From positions 305,632-369,631 of the forward strand of contig JAFDVZ010000002.1 of the NCBI GenBank assembly GCA_018268715.1: DNA of 64,000 bases, given 5' to 3'. Each line of letters starts with the position of its first letter. Positions within the stretch are counted from its first letter, which is position 1. Under the pieces are notes generated by a model. That model did no database searches. It was not told the origin of the DNA and saw only the letters and a list, made by a program, of their open reading frames with translations. The DNA comes from Acidobacteriota bacterium. GTDB lineage: Bacteria; Acidobacteriota; Terriglobia; Bryobacterales; Bryobacteraceae. A program made the position numbers and the translations under genes. Positions 7,882 through 16,536 of the stretch are shown here, piece after piece.

Positions 7882-9507
7882 TTACCAGCGGTTGGGGATG
7901 GACTTCAGCGGTGCGGACCTCTTGCGGACGGTCCTGCTGAGCAGGAAGACGCGGGATACCGAAAAGCGCTGCGCCGTGTGCGTGGATCGCGCCGCCTCAA
8001 CGAGGGTGGCCCAGTCCGCGGGCACGTAGGCGTCCAAATCCGGACGTTCGCGCAGGAGCCGGGAGAGGTCGTCCGGAGCGTTGAGGGTGATGGATGTGCC
8101 CACCGTTTCCGTCGAATTCAGCCCCCATTCGGCGAGCCTTGCGCGGAAGGAGGGCATCAGTTCCGGCAAGCGCAGGAATTGACCGGATGTCAGAACGATG
8201 CCGAGCGGCGGATAGTGCGCGACGATCCGGCCGACGGCTCCGGTTGGATCGACGAAGCAGTAGCGGACGCGCAGCGGGATCATCGTGCCCCAGAATTCGT
8301 CGTCTGGAGCACAGGCGATCAGTTCAGCGTCGCGGTTCAGTTCGTAGTAGGCCCGCATGGCCCGTGCGCCTTCCACCGGCGGGGCTGTATCGACCGGCTC
8401 CGCGAAGGCGAACGCGGCGGTGAGCGCGCAAGCGGCGGCAATCGAAGCGAAGGGCCTCCCGGCGATCCACTTTGGAGCGCAGACAGCCGCGACAATACAC
8501 AATGGCGGCAGCAGGAATGCGAGGTACGGCTGATTCTTCGCCTGAAACGCGCTGAGTGCGAGCATCGCGGTAGCCAGCCAGCAGATGGGCAATGTCACAG
8601 CCGGTTCGGTTCGCGAGCGTAGGGCCCGCACGATGCCGCCAGCCGCGAGGATGGCGAAGACCGCCGGCAATGGGTTCAGCCGCGCTAGGCGTTCCATGTA
8701 GAACAGGGCGGGGCGGTCAAAGATTCCGTTGCGGCTGGCAGTCAACCCGACGCCGAGAAGTTGCACCTGTACGTAGTCCGCGTAAAACCACTTCGGGTGC
8801 ACGATGATCTGGTAGATGTGCCACGGCGCCAGGATCGCAACGGCCGTGGCGCCCGCCAGCAACAGGCCGCGGAATCGTGGACGCCTTTCGCGTGGCGTCA
8901 CCAGCCAGTAGAGGCCCAGCGCCGCGAAGGGGATCAGGCCCGCGACGCTCTTGGTGAAAATCGCCGCGCCTCCCAGCGCTCCCACGGCCAGCGCTGTGCG
9001 CGTGCGCTCGAAGCGCGGATCGGGCAGTACAGCCAGCAACCCCAGGATCACGAAGGCGCTGCCCGGAACGTCGGTGTAACAGAGCTGTGAGAGCCCCTGC
9101 CACAGCGGACTCATCAACAGCAGCGCCGCCGCCAGGAGTCCCGCGCCAGCGTTGCGCGCGCGTGCGCCCCATAGGAACAGAGCCGCCACTCCCGCCGCGC
9201 CAAGCACCAACGATGGCAGCCGCACGGCAACCAGTCCCACGCCCAGCAGCCGCACGCACGCCGCGGCCATCCACATCAGCAGGGGGGGCTTGAACAGGAA
9301 CAGGCGGCCCATGACTTTCGGGGTTAACCAGTCGCCGTCTTCCGTCATTCGTATGGCAGAATTGACGTAGAACGCTTCGTCCTGCGCGCGGATTCGCGCG
9401 ATCGGATCGGAATAAGGAGCCGCAATACCCGCGGCGTCGATGCCCCAGGCCAGCACAGCCACAGCTATGAGGAAGACCGCGATGGCGCAGGCCGGTGCGC
9501 TGACCAT
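7882..9507 (-). CDS. ArnT/PMT-like membrane glycosyltransferase
   Basis: The 541-residue protein is highly hydrophobic, with about ten or more membrane helices. It carries the first-loop acidic pair of the GT-C fold (Asp43-Glu44 in AQDEAFYVNSA), which in ArnT and protein mannosyltransferases holds the metal or sugar-lipid donor. It should move a sugar from a polyprenyl phosphate donor to a periplasmic acceptor. The start ATG at 9507 keeps the first helix; longer frames have no hydrophobic character. Its 5' end overlaps the divergent GT2 start by about 26 bp. The neighbouring DPM1-like enzyme could supply its lipid-linked donor. Confidence 0.8.
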   Translation of the reverse strand: MVSAPACAIAVFLIAVAVLAWGIDAAGIAAPYSDPIARIRAQDEAFYVNSAIRMTEDGDWLTPKVMGRLFLFKPPLLMWMAAACVRLLGVGLVAVRLPSLVLGAAGVAALFLWGARARNAGAGLLAAALLLMSPLWQGLSQLCYTDVPGSAFVILGLLAVLPDPRFERTRTALAVGALGGAAIFTKSVAGLIPFAALGLYWLVTPRERRPRFRGLLLAGATAVAILAPWHIYQIIVHPKWFYADYVQVQLLGVGLTASRNGIFDRPALFYMERLARLNPLPAVFAILAAGGIVRALRSRTEPAVTLPICWLATAMLALSAFQAKNQPYLAFLLPPLCIVAAVCAPKWIAGRPFASIAAACALTAAFAFAEPVDTAPPVEGARAMRAYYELNRDAELIACAPDDEFWGTMIPLRVRYCFVDPTGAVGRIVAHYPPLGIVLTSGQFLRLPELMPSFRARLAEWGLNSTETVGTSITLNAPDDLSRLLRERPDLDAYVPADWATLVEAARSTHTAQRFSVSRVFLLSRTVRKRSAPLKSIPNRW

Positions 9508-10231
9508 CGTGCTGCCGATTTTCAACGAAGAACTCAACCTGGGACCGCTATTCGATCGCATCGACGCCGCGCTGAAGAAGGAATCGCTAGTATACCGGAT
9601 CGTCGCGGTGGACGACGGAAGCACCGATCGCACCGCCGCTGTGATCGAGTCCTACATGGACCACGCGCCGCTGCAGGTGGTGCGGCATCCGGTGAACCAG
9701 GGGCTTGGAGTGGCCATTCGCAGCGGGTTGATGGAAGCGTTGCGGACCGCGCCGGCCGACGGCATCATCGTGACTATGGACGCCGACGAAAGCCACACTC
9801 CGGCGCTCATCGCGCGCATGCTGGAGGCGATCGGCGATGGCTATGACGTGGTGATCGCATCGCGCTTCCAGCCGGGGTCTGAGACCATCGGCGTGCCGCT
9901 CCACCGCCGGTTGCTGAGCGTCGCGGCGTCGGTCGTATTCCGGTTGCTTTTCCCTACGCCCGGCGTTCGAGACTTCACTTGCGGCTATCGCGCCTATCGC
10001 GCCTCAGCGCTGGCGACCGCGAGTAAGGCGTACGGCGATTCGCTGTTCGAATTCGAAGGCTTCCAGTGCATGGTGGACCTTCTGCTGAAGCTTCGCGCCA
10101 CCGGCGCGAGGTTCACCGAAGCGCCCTCCGTGCTTCGCTACGACCTGAAGCAGGGCCAGAGCAAGATGCGCATCGTCCGCACCGCCACGCGCACGCTGCA
10201 CCTGCTGATCAAGCGCCGCCTGGGGTTCTGA
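9482..10231 (+). CDS. family 2 glycosyltransferase, polyprenol-phosphate type
   Basis: The 249-residue GT2 protein starts with LTIVLPIFNEELNL and has the donor-binding pair in VAVDDGSTDR (Asp44-Asp45) and a DxD motif (Asp100-Ala-Asp102 in VTMDADESHTP). This is the pattern of dolichol/polyprenyl-phosphate mannose or glucose synthases (DPM1-like), without C-terminal membrane helices. It would attach a nucleotide sugar to a lipid phosphate at the inner face of the membrane. The next gene starts directly after its stop, and the divergent ArnT-like gene would use its product. Confidence 0.8.
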   Translation: MAQAGALTIVLPIFNEELNLGPLFDRIDAALKKESLVYRIVAVDDGSTDRTAAVIESYMDHAPLQVVRHPVNQGLGVAIRSGLMEALRTAPADGIIVTMDADESHTPALIARMLEAIGDGYDVVIASRFQPGSETIGVPLHRRLLSVAASVVFRLLFPTPGVRDFTCGYRAYRASALATASKAYGDSLFEFEGFQCMVDLLLKLRATGARFTEAPSVLRYDLKQGQSKMRIVRTATRTLHLLIKRRLGF

Positions 10232-10885
10232 GTGCAGTTCGACGAAGCTTACTACGCGAGCGTCTACGGCAACTACGCGAAGCAGAACCCGGCGCGCAAG
10301 CTGCGTTTCTACCGCACGCTGCTCGAACGGCACGTCAACGGCGCCGCGCCTCGCGTGCTGGACCTTGGCTGCGCGTTCGGCCTGTTCCTTGCCTCACTCG
10401 ACGCGCGCTATCGGCGCTACGGCGTCGATGCGAGCGCGCACGCTGTACGCCAGGCGGCCGCCCGGACTCCCGAGGCTCGCTTCGCGGTGGGGGATTGCGC
10501 CGCGCCGCCCTTCGCCGGACCGTTCGACGCCATTGTCGCCTTCGACGTCCTCGAACACATCCCGGACCTAGAAGGCACGTTGGACTTCATCGCTTCATCG
10601 CTCGCGCCGGGCGGCGTGCTGATCTTCGTCGTACCCGTCTATGACGGACCGCTCGGCCCAATCGTCCGCCTGCTCGACCATGACCCCACGCACGTTCACA
10701 AGCACGGGCGGAGATGGTGGCTGGACCGCATCGCGTCCCGCTTCGAGGTCCTCGAATGGACCGGCATTCTGCGCTACCTGATCCCGCCCGGCTACTATCT
10801 GCACGCTCCGTCGCGGCAGATTCGGACCTTCTCACCCGCAATCGCCGTGGCCGCCCGATGCTATACTCGTCTCAAGCCGTGCTGA
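10232..10885 (+). CDS. class I SAM-dependent methyltransferase
   Basis: The 217-residue protein begins with GTG immediately after the GT2 stop codon, so the two are coupled. It has motif I VLDLGCAFGLFLASLD (about residues 42-57), VGDCAAPP and the post-motif FDVLEHIPDLEG, as in Methyltransf_11/23 proteins. Its location with glycosyltransferases suggests it modifies a sugar or lipid. The substrate is not known. Confidence 0.8.
   Translation: MQFDEAYYASVYGNYAKQNPARKLRFYRTLLERHVNGAAPRVLDLGCAFGLFLASLDARYRRYGVDASAHAVRQAAARTPEARFAVGDCAAPPFAGPFDAIVAFDVLEHIPDLEGTLDFIASSLAPGGVLIFVVPVYDGPLGPIVRLLDHDPTHVHKHGRRWWLDRIASRFEVLEWTGILRYLIPPGYYLHAPSRQIRTFSPAIAVAARCYTRLKPC
10862..10867 (+). promoter_or_regulatory. 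-10-like element TATACT before the B12 riboswitch
   Basis: TATACT lies inside the last codons of the methyltransferase gene and about 30 nt upstream of the first conserved part of the cobalamin leader. It is therefore well placed to start the riboswitch transcript. No clear -35 hexamer is seen. Confidence 0.4.
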
Positions 10886-10895
10886 AGCTCGGCCC

Positions 10896-11085
10896 TGATT
10901 TTTGAAAACAGTCTGAAACGCGAGGAATGCTCGGGAAGGCGGTGAAAGTCCGCCACTGCCCCGCAACTGTAACCGGCGCATACATGGCCCGCGCGACCAC
11001 TGCCCAACGGGTGGGAAGGTCAAGCGAACCACGGCCAGCCGGAAGTCAGGAGACCGGTTCCCCGCCAGCGGCCCCTCCGGCCGCT
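10896..11085 (+). promoter_or_regulatory. cobalamin (AdoCbl-type) riboswitch
   Basis: The leader of the B12 import operon contains the hallmark elements in order: GGGAAGGCGGTGAAAGTCC, then CCGCAACTGTAACCGG, GACCACTG with GGTGGGAAGGTC-like pairing, and the B12 box with CAGGAGACC at 11047-11055. A perfect 7-bp hairpin, AGCGGCC and GGCCGCT, follows at 11067-11085 and could be the expression platform. Bound cobalamin should lower expression of the TonB receptor gene that begins at 11118, as in the Rfam cobalamin family. The 5' edge is approximate. Confidence 0.93.
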
Positions 11086-11117
11086 ATCCAGTCCACGTTT
11101 TCGCGGGAGAACGTCCG

Positions 11118-13337
11118 ATGATACGCATCTACTCATTACTACTTGCCGCGGCGGCTTTGCCGCTCGCTTTCGGCGCCGCCCCTACGCAGGGCGTCGTGCT
11201 CGATCCATCTTCGAAACCTGTGCCCAACGCCATCGTGGAATGTGGCGGGAACCGCGCCACCACGAACGCGGAAGGCCGTTTCGAGTTGAACTCCACCGCT
11301 CCCTGCGACGCCTCCGTAACCGGCGAAGGATTTGAGACCGCGACAGCGCGGCTTGAGCCCGGCCGGGTAAGCCGCATCCTGCTGACGCTCGCGCACCTGA
11401 GCGAGCGCGTCGTCGTCTCCGCCACGCGCACGCCAACCAGCGTTGAAGAATCCGGCGTGTCGGCCAGCGTCTTTACGGCGCGGGATCTCGCCGCCCGGCA
11501 ATACCCGTCGGTCTCCGACCTTCTGCGCGAAACGCAGGGCCTGAGCATCGTCCAGTCCGGCCGGCCAGGATCCGTCACCAGCGTCTTCACACGCGGCGGA
11601 CAGAGCACCAGCACGCTGTTTCTTCTGGACGGCGTACCGCTCAACGAACCCGGCGGCCAGATCGACTTGTCGGGAATCACCACCACCGGGCTCGATCGCG
11701 TCGAAGTGGTCCGCGGCGCCGAAAGCGCGCTGTTCGGATCCGACGCAGCGTCCGGAGTGGTCCAGTTGTTCACTACGCGTGGCGACCCGGAAACGCGCAT
11801 GCCCCACGGCTCGTTCTCCTACGAGCGCGGCAGTTACCAGACCGACCATTGGAGCGCGAACCTGAACGGCGGCCTGCTCGACCGCATCGACTACTCATTG
11901 ACAGCCGACCAGTTCCACGACGTCGGCATGTTCTTGAATGACTATTTCCGCAACACCACGGGCACGGCGAACGTCGGCCTGCGATTGACCAACGCCACGC
12001 AACTGCGCGCCGTTTATCGCGAGTACGATTCGGTGGCCGGCAATCCCGGGCAGGTCGGCTTCGGCGGCTACACGCTCGACGCGTACGGCGGGAACCGTCA
12101 GTCGACGCTGTCAGTGCGCGTCGACGATGTGCGCGGCCCGCACTTCGTTCAACGCTTCTCGGTCGGCTACGACCGGTTGCGCAACCTCTTCGAGGACTCG
12201 GGCGCCACGCCTCCCATCGCCGTCGCCGCGCTGGTCCAGAACGTCTCGTCGCCCACCCCGGGCGTCTACCTGTCGCGCCTCGTGCCCACAACGTTTGCCG
12301 TGACGGACGTCCCAGCGGGCATGACGCTGGTGAAGAGCACCATATGGGACTGGCCGTCAACGTACACAGGCCTCGACAATCGTACCTCCTTCGAGTACCA
12401 GGGCACGTGGACCCGGCGCGCCGGCGCGCTCGTGTTCGGTTATCGCTTCGAGCGCCAGGCCGGCGACATCTCCACAATCAACGTCGATCGCCGCAACAAC
12501 GGCGGCTACATCCACGAGCAGTACAACATCGGCAAACGCCTGTTCCTGACCGGCGGCGCGCGCATTGAGAATTCCACCACGTTCGGCAGCCGTTTCGTGC
12601 CGCGTGGTTCGGCTGCCTATCAACTGTTCGGCCGCCACGGGGCCGCCGATTCGACGTTCCTGCGTGTCAGCGGCGGGCGTGGCTACACGGAACCGAGCTT
12701 GCTCGAGAACTTCGCCAAGGAGTCCTTCTACGTCGGCAACCCGAAGCTGAAGCCGGAGAAGACCACCATGTTCGACGCCGGCGTGGTGCAGGAATTGTTC
12801 GCGCGGCGCGTGCGCCTGGAGGCGACCTACTTCCGTAACTCCTTCCGCGACCTGATCGTCTTCGATTCCAGCAGCTACCCGAGCACCTGGAGCAACATCG
12901 ACCGCAGCCAGGCGCGCGGCGTCGAAGCGTCTGGAACGGTCCGCGTGTGGCGCTACGTCCAACTGTCGGCGAACTACACGCACATGTCGACACGTATCGT
13001 CTCCACGGCCTCCACCAGCCCTTACACAGGCGTCGGACAGGAGTTGCCGCGCCGCCCGAAGGACGCCGGCTCGGCCTGGATCTCCGTCTCTCCGCGACGT
13101 TGGTCGTTGATTATTGGCGGCCGCGCTGTTGGCGAGCGTCAAGACTCCGACTACACGTTCGGCGTCACGCGCAATCCAGGCTACGGCACGATGTTCATGA
13201 GCGCGTCGTGGCAGGCCTCCAAGCACTTCGCCCCATACTTGCGGCTCGACAACGTGTTGGACGAACGGTATGAGGAAGTGCTCGGATACACGGCGCTCGG
13301 CCGTAGCGCGATCGGAGGAGTGCGGATAGCTTGGTGA
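11118..13337 (+). CDS. btuB: TonB-dependent outer membrane cobalamin receptor, BtuB-like
   Basis: The 739-residue protein has a signal peptide (MIRIYSLLLAAAALPLAFG), then a small carboxypeptidase-regulatory-like domain (about residues 22-90). A TonB-box-like segment RVVVSATRTPT resembles the E. coli BtuB VVTANR box. A plug domain follows (about 110-230, with VFTRGGQSTSTLFLLDGVPLNE and VEVVRGAESALFGSDAASG), then a 22-stranded-barrel-sized C-terminal part. It should carry corrinoids across the outer membrane using TonB energy. The riboswitch directly upstream and the BtuFDC genes downstream support cobalamin as ligand. The extra N-terminal regulatory domain is common in this phylum. Confidence 0.92.
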   Translation: MIRIYSLLLAAAALPLAFGAAPTQGVVLDPSSKPVPNAIVECGGNRATTNAEGRFELNSTAPCDASVTGEGFETATARLEPGRVSRILLTLAHLSERVVVSATRTPTSVEESGVSASVFTARDLAARQYPSVSDLLRETQGLSIVQSGRPGSVTSVFTRGGQSTSTLFLLDGVPLNEPGGQIDLSGITTTGLDRVEVVRGAESALFGSDAASGVVQLFTTRGDPETRMPHGSFSYERGSYQTDHWSANLNGGLLDRIDYSLTADQFHDVGMFLNDYFRNTTGTANVGLRLTNATQLRAVYREYDSVAGNPGQVGFGGYTLDAYGGNRQSTLSVRVDDVRGPHFVQRFSVGYDRLRNLFEDSGATPPIAVAALVQNVSSPTPGVYLSRLVPTTFAVTDVPAGMTLVKSTIWDWPSTYTGLDNRTSFEYQGTWTRRAGALVFGYRFERQAGDISTINVDRRNNGGYIHEQYNIGKRLFLTGGARIENSTTFGSRFVPRGSAAYQLFGRHGAADSTFLRVSGGRGYTEPSLLENFAKESFYVGNPKLKPEKTTMFDAGVVQELFARRVRLEATYFRNSFRDLIVFDSSSYPSTWSNIDRSQARGVEASGTVRVWRYVQLSANYTHMSTRIVSTASTSPYTGVGQELPRRPKDAGSAWISVSPRRWSLIIGGRAVGERQDSDYTFGVTRNPGYGTMFMSASWQASKHFAPYLRLDNVLDERYEEVLGYTALGRSAIGGVRIAW

Positions 13338-14188
13338 GGCGCATCCTCAGCCTTGTTCTATTGAGCGCGGCAGCCGTCATGGCCGCCGCGCCTCAGCGTA
13401 TTGTGTCCACCGCCCCAAGTATCACGGAGATGCTGTATGCGCTGGGCCTCGGCGACCGCGTGGTGGGCGTCACAACGTACTGCCACTACCCGCCGGACGC
13501 CCGCTCGAAGCCGAAGATCGGCACGTATATTGAGCCCAACTTCGAGCGTATCGCGGCGCTGAAGCCCGACCTGGTAGTGATCCAGAAGAACCCCATCAAC
13601 ATGGCGGCGCGGTTGGGAGCGCTGAAGCTGAACGTGCTGGAGGTCTCCCACGACACTGTCGATGAAGTGTTCGTTTCCATGCAGCGCATCGCGGACGCGG
13701 GCGGCGTTTCGCAACGCGGGCGCGAGGTGATCGCGAACCTCCAACGCCGTTTGAACGACACGCGCGACCGCATGGCGCGCCTTCCGAAGCGCAAGATGAT
13801 GTTCATCGTGGGCCGCTCGCCGGATTCGATCGAGGACCTGATCGCCGTCGGCCGCGCGTCGTATCTGAACGGCGTCATCGAGATCGCCGGCGGCGCCAAC
13901 ATCTTCAAGGACGCCATCGCGCCCTATCCGAAGGTCGGCATGGAGGACGTGCTGGCGCGCAACCCGGAGGCTATCGTCGACATGGGCGACATGTCGCAGA
14001 CCGAAGGCGTCACCGAGGCGCACAAACGCGCCGTCGTCGTGCTTTGGAGCCGCTACCGCACGGTGGCCGCGGTGCGCAATCACGCCGTTTACGCGGTGGC
14101 GAGCGACATCTTCACGGTCCCGGGCCCGCGCATGGTGGAAGCCGCCGAAGCCTTCGCGAAGATGCTCCATCCGGAGGCCGCGAAGTGA
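13334..14188 (+). CDS. btuF: periplasmic cobalamin-binding ABC protein
   Basis: The start GTG overlaps the stop of the receptor gene as GTGA. The 284-residue protein has a signal peptide (RRILSLVLLSAAAVMAA) and no lipobox, so it should be a free periplasmic protein. It carries the BtuF/FhuD-like opening RIVSTAPSITEMLYALGLG and a second lobe with VGRSPDSIEDLIAVG and MEDVLARNPEAIVDMG. It would deliver corrinoids from the receptor to the BtuCD pump. Gene order and the riboswitch make the assignment strong. Confidence 0.9.
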   Translation: MRRILSLVLLSAAAVMAAAPQRIVSTAPSITEMLYALGLGDRVVGVTTYCHYPPDARSKPKIGTYIEPNFERIAALKPDLVVIQKNPINMAARLGALKLNVLEVSHDTVDEVFVSMQRIADAGGVSQRGREVIANLQRRLNDTRDRMARLPKRKMMFIVGRSPDSIEDLIAVGRASYLNGVIEIAGGANIFKDAIAPYPKVGMEDVLARNPEAIVDMGDMSQTEGVTEAHKRAVVVLWSRYRTVAAVRNHAVYAVASDIFTVPGPRMVEAAEAFAKMLHPEAAK

Positions 14189-14955
14189 CGGGCAGGTTCG
14201 AGCTTCAGGACATCTCGCTCGCCTACGACGATCGCCCCATCCTGACCAACATCGGCGCAACGTTCGAAAAGGCGCGCATGTCCGCCATCGCGGGGCCTAA
14301 CGGAGCCGGCAAGTCGACGCTGCTGAGCATCATGGCCGGACTGCGCCACGATTATACCGGCCGATGCCTCTATGAAGAGCGCGACCTGCGCCGTTGGCCC
14401 CGCCGCGCCTTCGCCCGCAAGGTCGGCTTCGTCCCCCAATTCCTGCGCCTCGAATTTCCGTTCACCGCTGAGCAGGTGGTCATGATGGGCCGCACGCCCT
14501 TCGGCGCCGGACTGTTCGAGGCTCCCGGTGATCAGGAGGCCGTCGAGAAGGCGATGTCCACAACGGACACGCTGGCCTTTCGCGCGCGCGACTTCCGTTC
14601 GCTGAGCGGAGGTGAGCGCCAGCGCGTCGTACTGGCCTCGGCGCTGGCGCAATCGCCCGAATTCCTGCTGCTCGACGAGCCGACCACGTTCCTCGACCTC
14701 CGTCACCAGCTTTCGATGTACCGCCTTCTGCGCGACCTTTGCCGGCAGGGGTTGGGCGTCGTCACCGTAACCCACGATTTGAACCTCGCCCTGACGTACG
14801 CCGACCGGTTGCTGCTGATCAACCAAGGCAGTGTGGTTGCCGACGGCGCGCCGCGCGACGTGCTTGTGCCTGAGAACGTGGAAGCGATCTTCGGAGTCCA
14901 CGCGGTGGTTCACCAACAGGGCTCTCCGACGGCCTGGATCGCCTATGAACCCTAA
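14185..14955 (+). CDS. btuD: cobalamin ABC transporter ATPase
   Basis: The start GTG at 14185 overlaps the btuF stop as GTGA; longer upstream frames lie within btuF and lack the fold. The 256-residue protein has Walker A GPNGAGKST (residues 37-45), signature LSGGERQRV (about 140), Walker B LLLDEPTTFLD (about 159-169) and a switch histidine in VTHDLN. It powers corrinoid import with BtuC. It belongs to the FecE/BtuD group of siderophore/B12 ATPases. Confidence 0.93.
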   Translation: MTGRFELQDISLAYDDRPILTNIGATFEKARMSAIAGPNGAGKSTLLSIMAGLRHDYTGRCLYEERDLRRWPRRAFARKVGFVPQFLRLEFPFTAEQVVMMGRTPFGAGLFEAPGDQEAVEKAMSTTDTLAFRARDFRSLSGGERQRVVLASALAQSPEFLLLDEPTTFLDLRHQLSMYRLLRDLCRQGLGVVTVTHDLNLALTYADRLLLINQGSVVADGAPRDVLVPENVEAIFGVHAVVHQQGSPTAWIAYEP

Positions 14956-15937
14956 CCGGTTCTGGATCGCGCTCGCCTCCTCGGCGGGCTTGCTCGCCAT
15001 CGTCGCTGTCTCCGCCCCGCTCATCGGCTCAGCACACATCGACTATGCGCGAGCCTGGGCCGGACAATCGCCCGATCACGAGATCCTGTTCTATGTACGC
15101 CTGCCCCGCGTGCTGCTGGCGCTGATCGCGGGCGGAACCCTGGCCGTCACCGGAGTGTTGTTCCAGGCGATCCTGCGAGAGCCGCTGGCGGAACCGTTCA
15201 CGCTGGGCATTTCGAGCGGATCCTCACTGGGCGCCGTGCTCGCCATCTGTTTCGGCTGGACGACGATCTTCGGAGTCCCCGGCACATGGGTGTCGGCGTT
15301 CATCGGCGCGGCGGGAACGCTGGTGCTGGTGCTGGCCATCGCCTTCGAGCGCCGCCGCGTGTCGTCGTTCACACTGCTGCTTGCCGGCGTCAGCATTAAC
15401 AGCATCGCCATGGCGACCATCCTGTTCCTGCACAACGTCGCGACGTTCTCGCAGTCTTTCGCCATCACGCGGTGGCTGATGGGTGGGCTCGATGCGGTCG
15501 AGTATCCCATCCTCGCGGGCCTTGCCGCCATCATCGTTCCGGTGGTCGTCGCGTTGTTCTGGCGCGCGCGGGATTGGAACCTGCTCGCGGTGGGCGAGGA
15601 GTGGGCGTCATCACGCGGCGTGAACGCCACGCGCATGCTGGTTGTGGGCTACATCGCCGGCTCCCTGATGACCGGCTCCGTCACGGCCTTCACCGGTCCC
15701 ATCGGCTTCATCGGCCTGATTGTCCCGCACGCGTTGCGGATCATCTTCGGCGCGGACCACCGCGTGTTAATCCCGTGCTCGTTCCTGATCGGCGCCGCGT
15801 TCCTGGTGGTCTGCGACACGGTGGCGCGCACCATCCTGTCGCCCACCGAAGTGCCGGTTGGAGTGATCACCGCCATGCTCGGCGGGCCGTTCTTCATTTG
15901 GCTTCTGCGTAGCAAACGCCGTAGCCTATGGCTGTGA
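14945..15937 (+). CDS. btuC: cobalamin ABC transporter permease
   Basis: The ATG at 14945 overlaps the btuD end by 11 bp. The 330-residue protein has about ten hydrophobic helices and FecCD-family motifs, including RLPRVLLALIAGGTLAVTG near the start, LGISSGSSLGA and GPIGFIGLIVPHALR before the last helices. Two copies would form the membrane channel of the importer. Its end overlaps the next gene by 10 bp, continuing a chain of overlaps from the receptor to the CobS-like gene. Confidence 0.93.
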   Translation: MNPNRFWIALASSAGLLAIVAVSAPLIGSAHIDYARAWAGQSPDHEILFYVRLPRVLLALIAGGTLAVTGVLFQAILREPLAEPFTLGISSGSSLGAVLAICFGWTTIFGVPGTWVSAFIGAAGTLVLVLAIAFERRRVSSFTLLLAGVSINSIAMATILFLHNVATFSQSFAITRWLMGGLDAVEYPILAGLAAIIVPVVVALFWRARDWNLLAVGEEWASSRGVNATRMLVVGYIAGSLMTGSVTAFTGPIGFIGLIVPHALRIIFGADHRVLIPCSFLIGAAFLVVCDTVARTILSPTEVPVGVITAMLGGPFFIWLLRSKRRSLWL

Positions 15938-16536
15938 GCGCCCGTTTTCCTGAGTTCTTCCAACCCCTGTTCGGAGCCCTGCTCGGCGCCTGTGGAGCAG
16001 CCCTGATCGTATTCTTGCCGAAAGGTCCTGGCGCCGTTGCCGCCGTGGCGCTTTGGACCGCGGCCAACCTCGCCAAGGGAGAACTCGGATTCTCGCGCTG
16101 GTTCCTGAAGCTCCCATTGTTCGGCACGCTCCTTGCCGGATGCACTCTGCTTCTCAAGTGGTATTCGCTGATCTCGCTGCAGAACTCCGGTAAGCTGTGG
16201 GCGCCCGTGATCGCCGCCATGACGTTGGGCCCGGCTACGGCCACTGCTCTTGCCTGGGTATCGCGCCCGGTGGACGATGAGGCGTTCGCCCGGCTGTCGC
16301 GGCTCGGCACTCGGTCCGCCGTCATCGCCATCGCGGAAGGCTGCGTCGCCGCGCTGTTGTGCGGCACCCGCGTCGGCGTCATCCTCGTATTGGTTATGTG
16401 GATCCTGCTCCGCCTGGTGACAATGTTGACCGAGTGGCGGCGACGCGGCGTGCGTGGCGCGGATATCGAGGCGACGCGCGTCATCGCCGAAACGGTGGCG
16501 CTGGTGCTCGTCGCAAGCTTGCGCGATCTGCTGTGA
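15928..16536 (+). CDS. CobS-like integral membrane protein, catalytic motif missing
   Basis: The last gene of the B12 operon encodes 202 residues with several membrane helices. By eye it aligns with CobS (adenosylcobinamide-GDP ribazoletransferase): PLFGALLGACGAALIVFLP matches the FPLIGLLLGA region, KWYSLISLQ the central KIL helix, and RGADIEATRVIAE the C-terminal GGqTGDtLGAaiEl motif. The acidic HLDGLADTxDG motif is replaced by ANLAKGELGF, and the N-terminal 35-50 residues are absent. CobS catalyses the last step of cobamide assembly; this protein probably cannot, or works differently. It overlaps btuC by 10 bp. A remote relation only is possible. Confidence 0.5.
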   Translation: MAVSARFPEFFQPLFGALLGACGAALIVFLPKGPGAVAAVALWTAANLAKGELGFSRWFLKLPLFGTLLAGCTLLLKWYSLISLQNSGKLWAPVIAAMTLGPATATALAWVSRPVDDEAFARLSRLGTRSAVIAIAEGCVAALLCGTRVGVILVLVMWILLRLVTMLTEWRRRGVRGADIEATRVIAETVALVLVASLRDLL

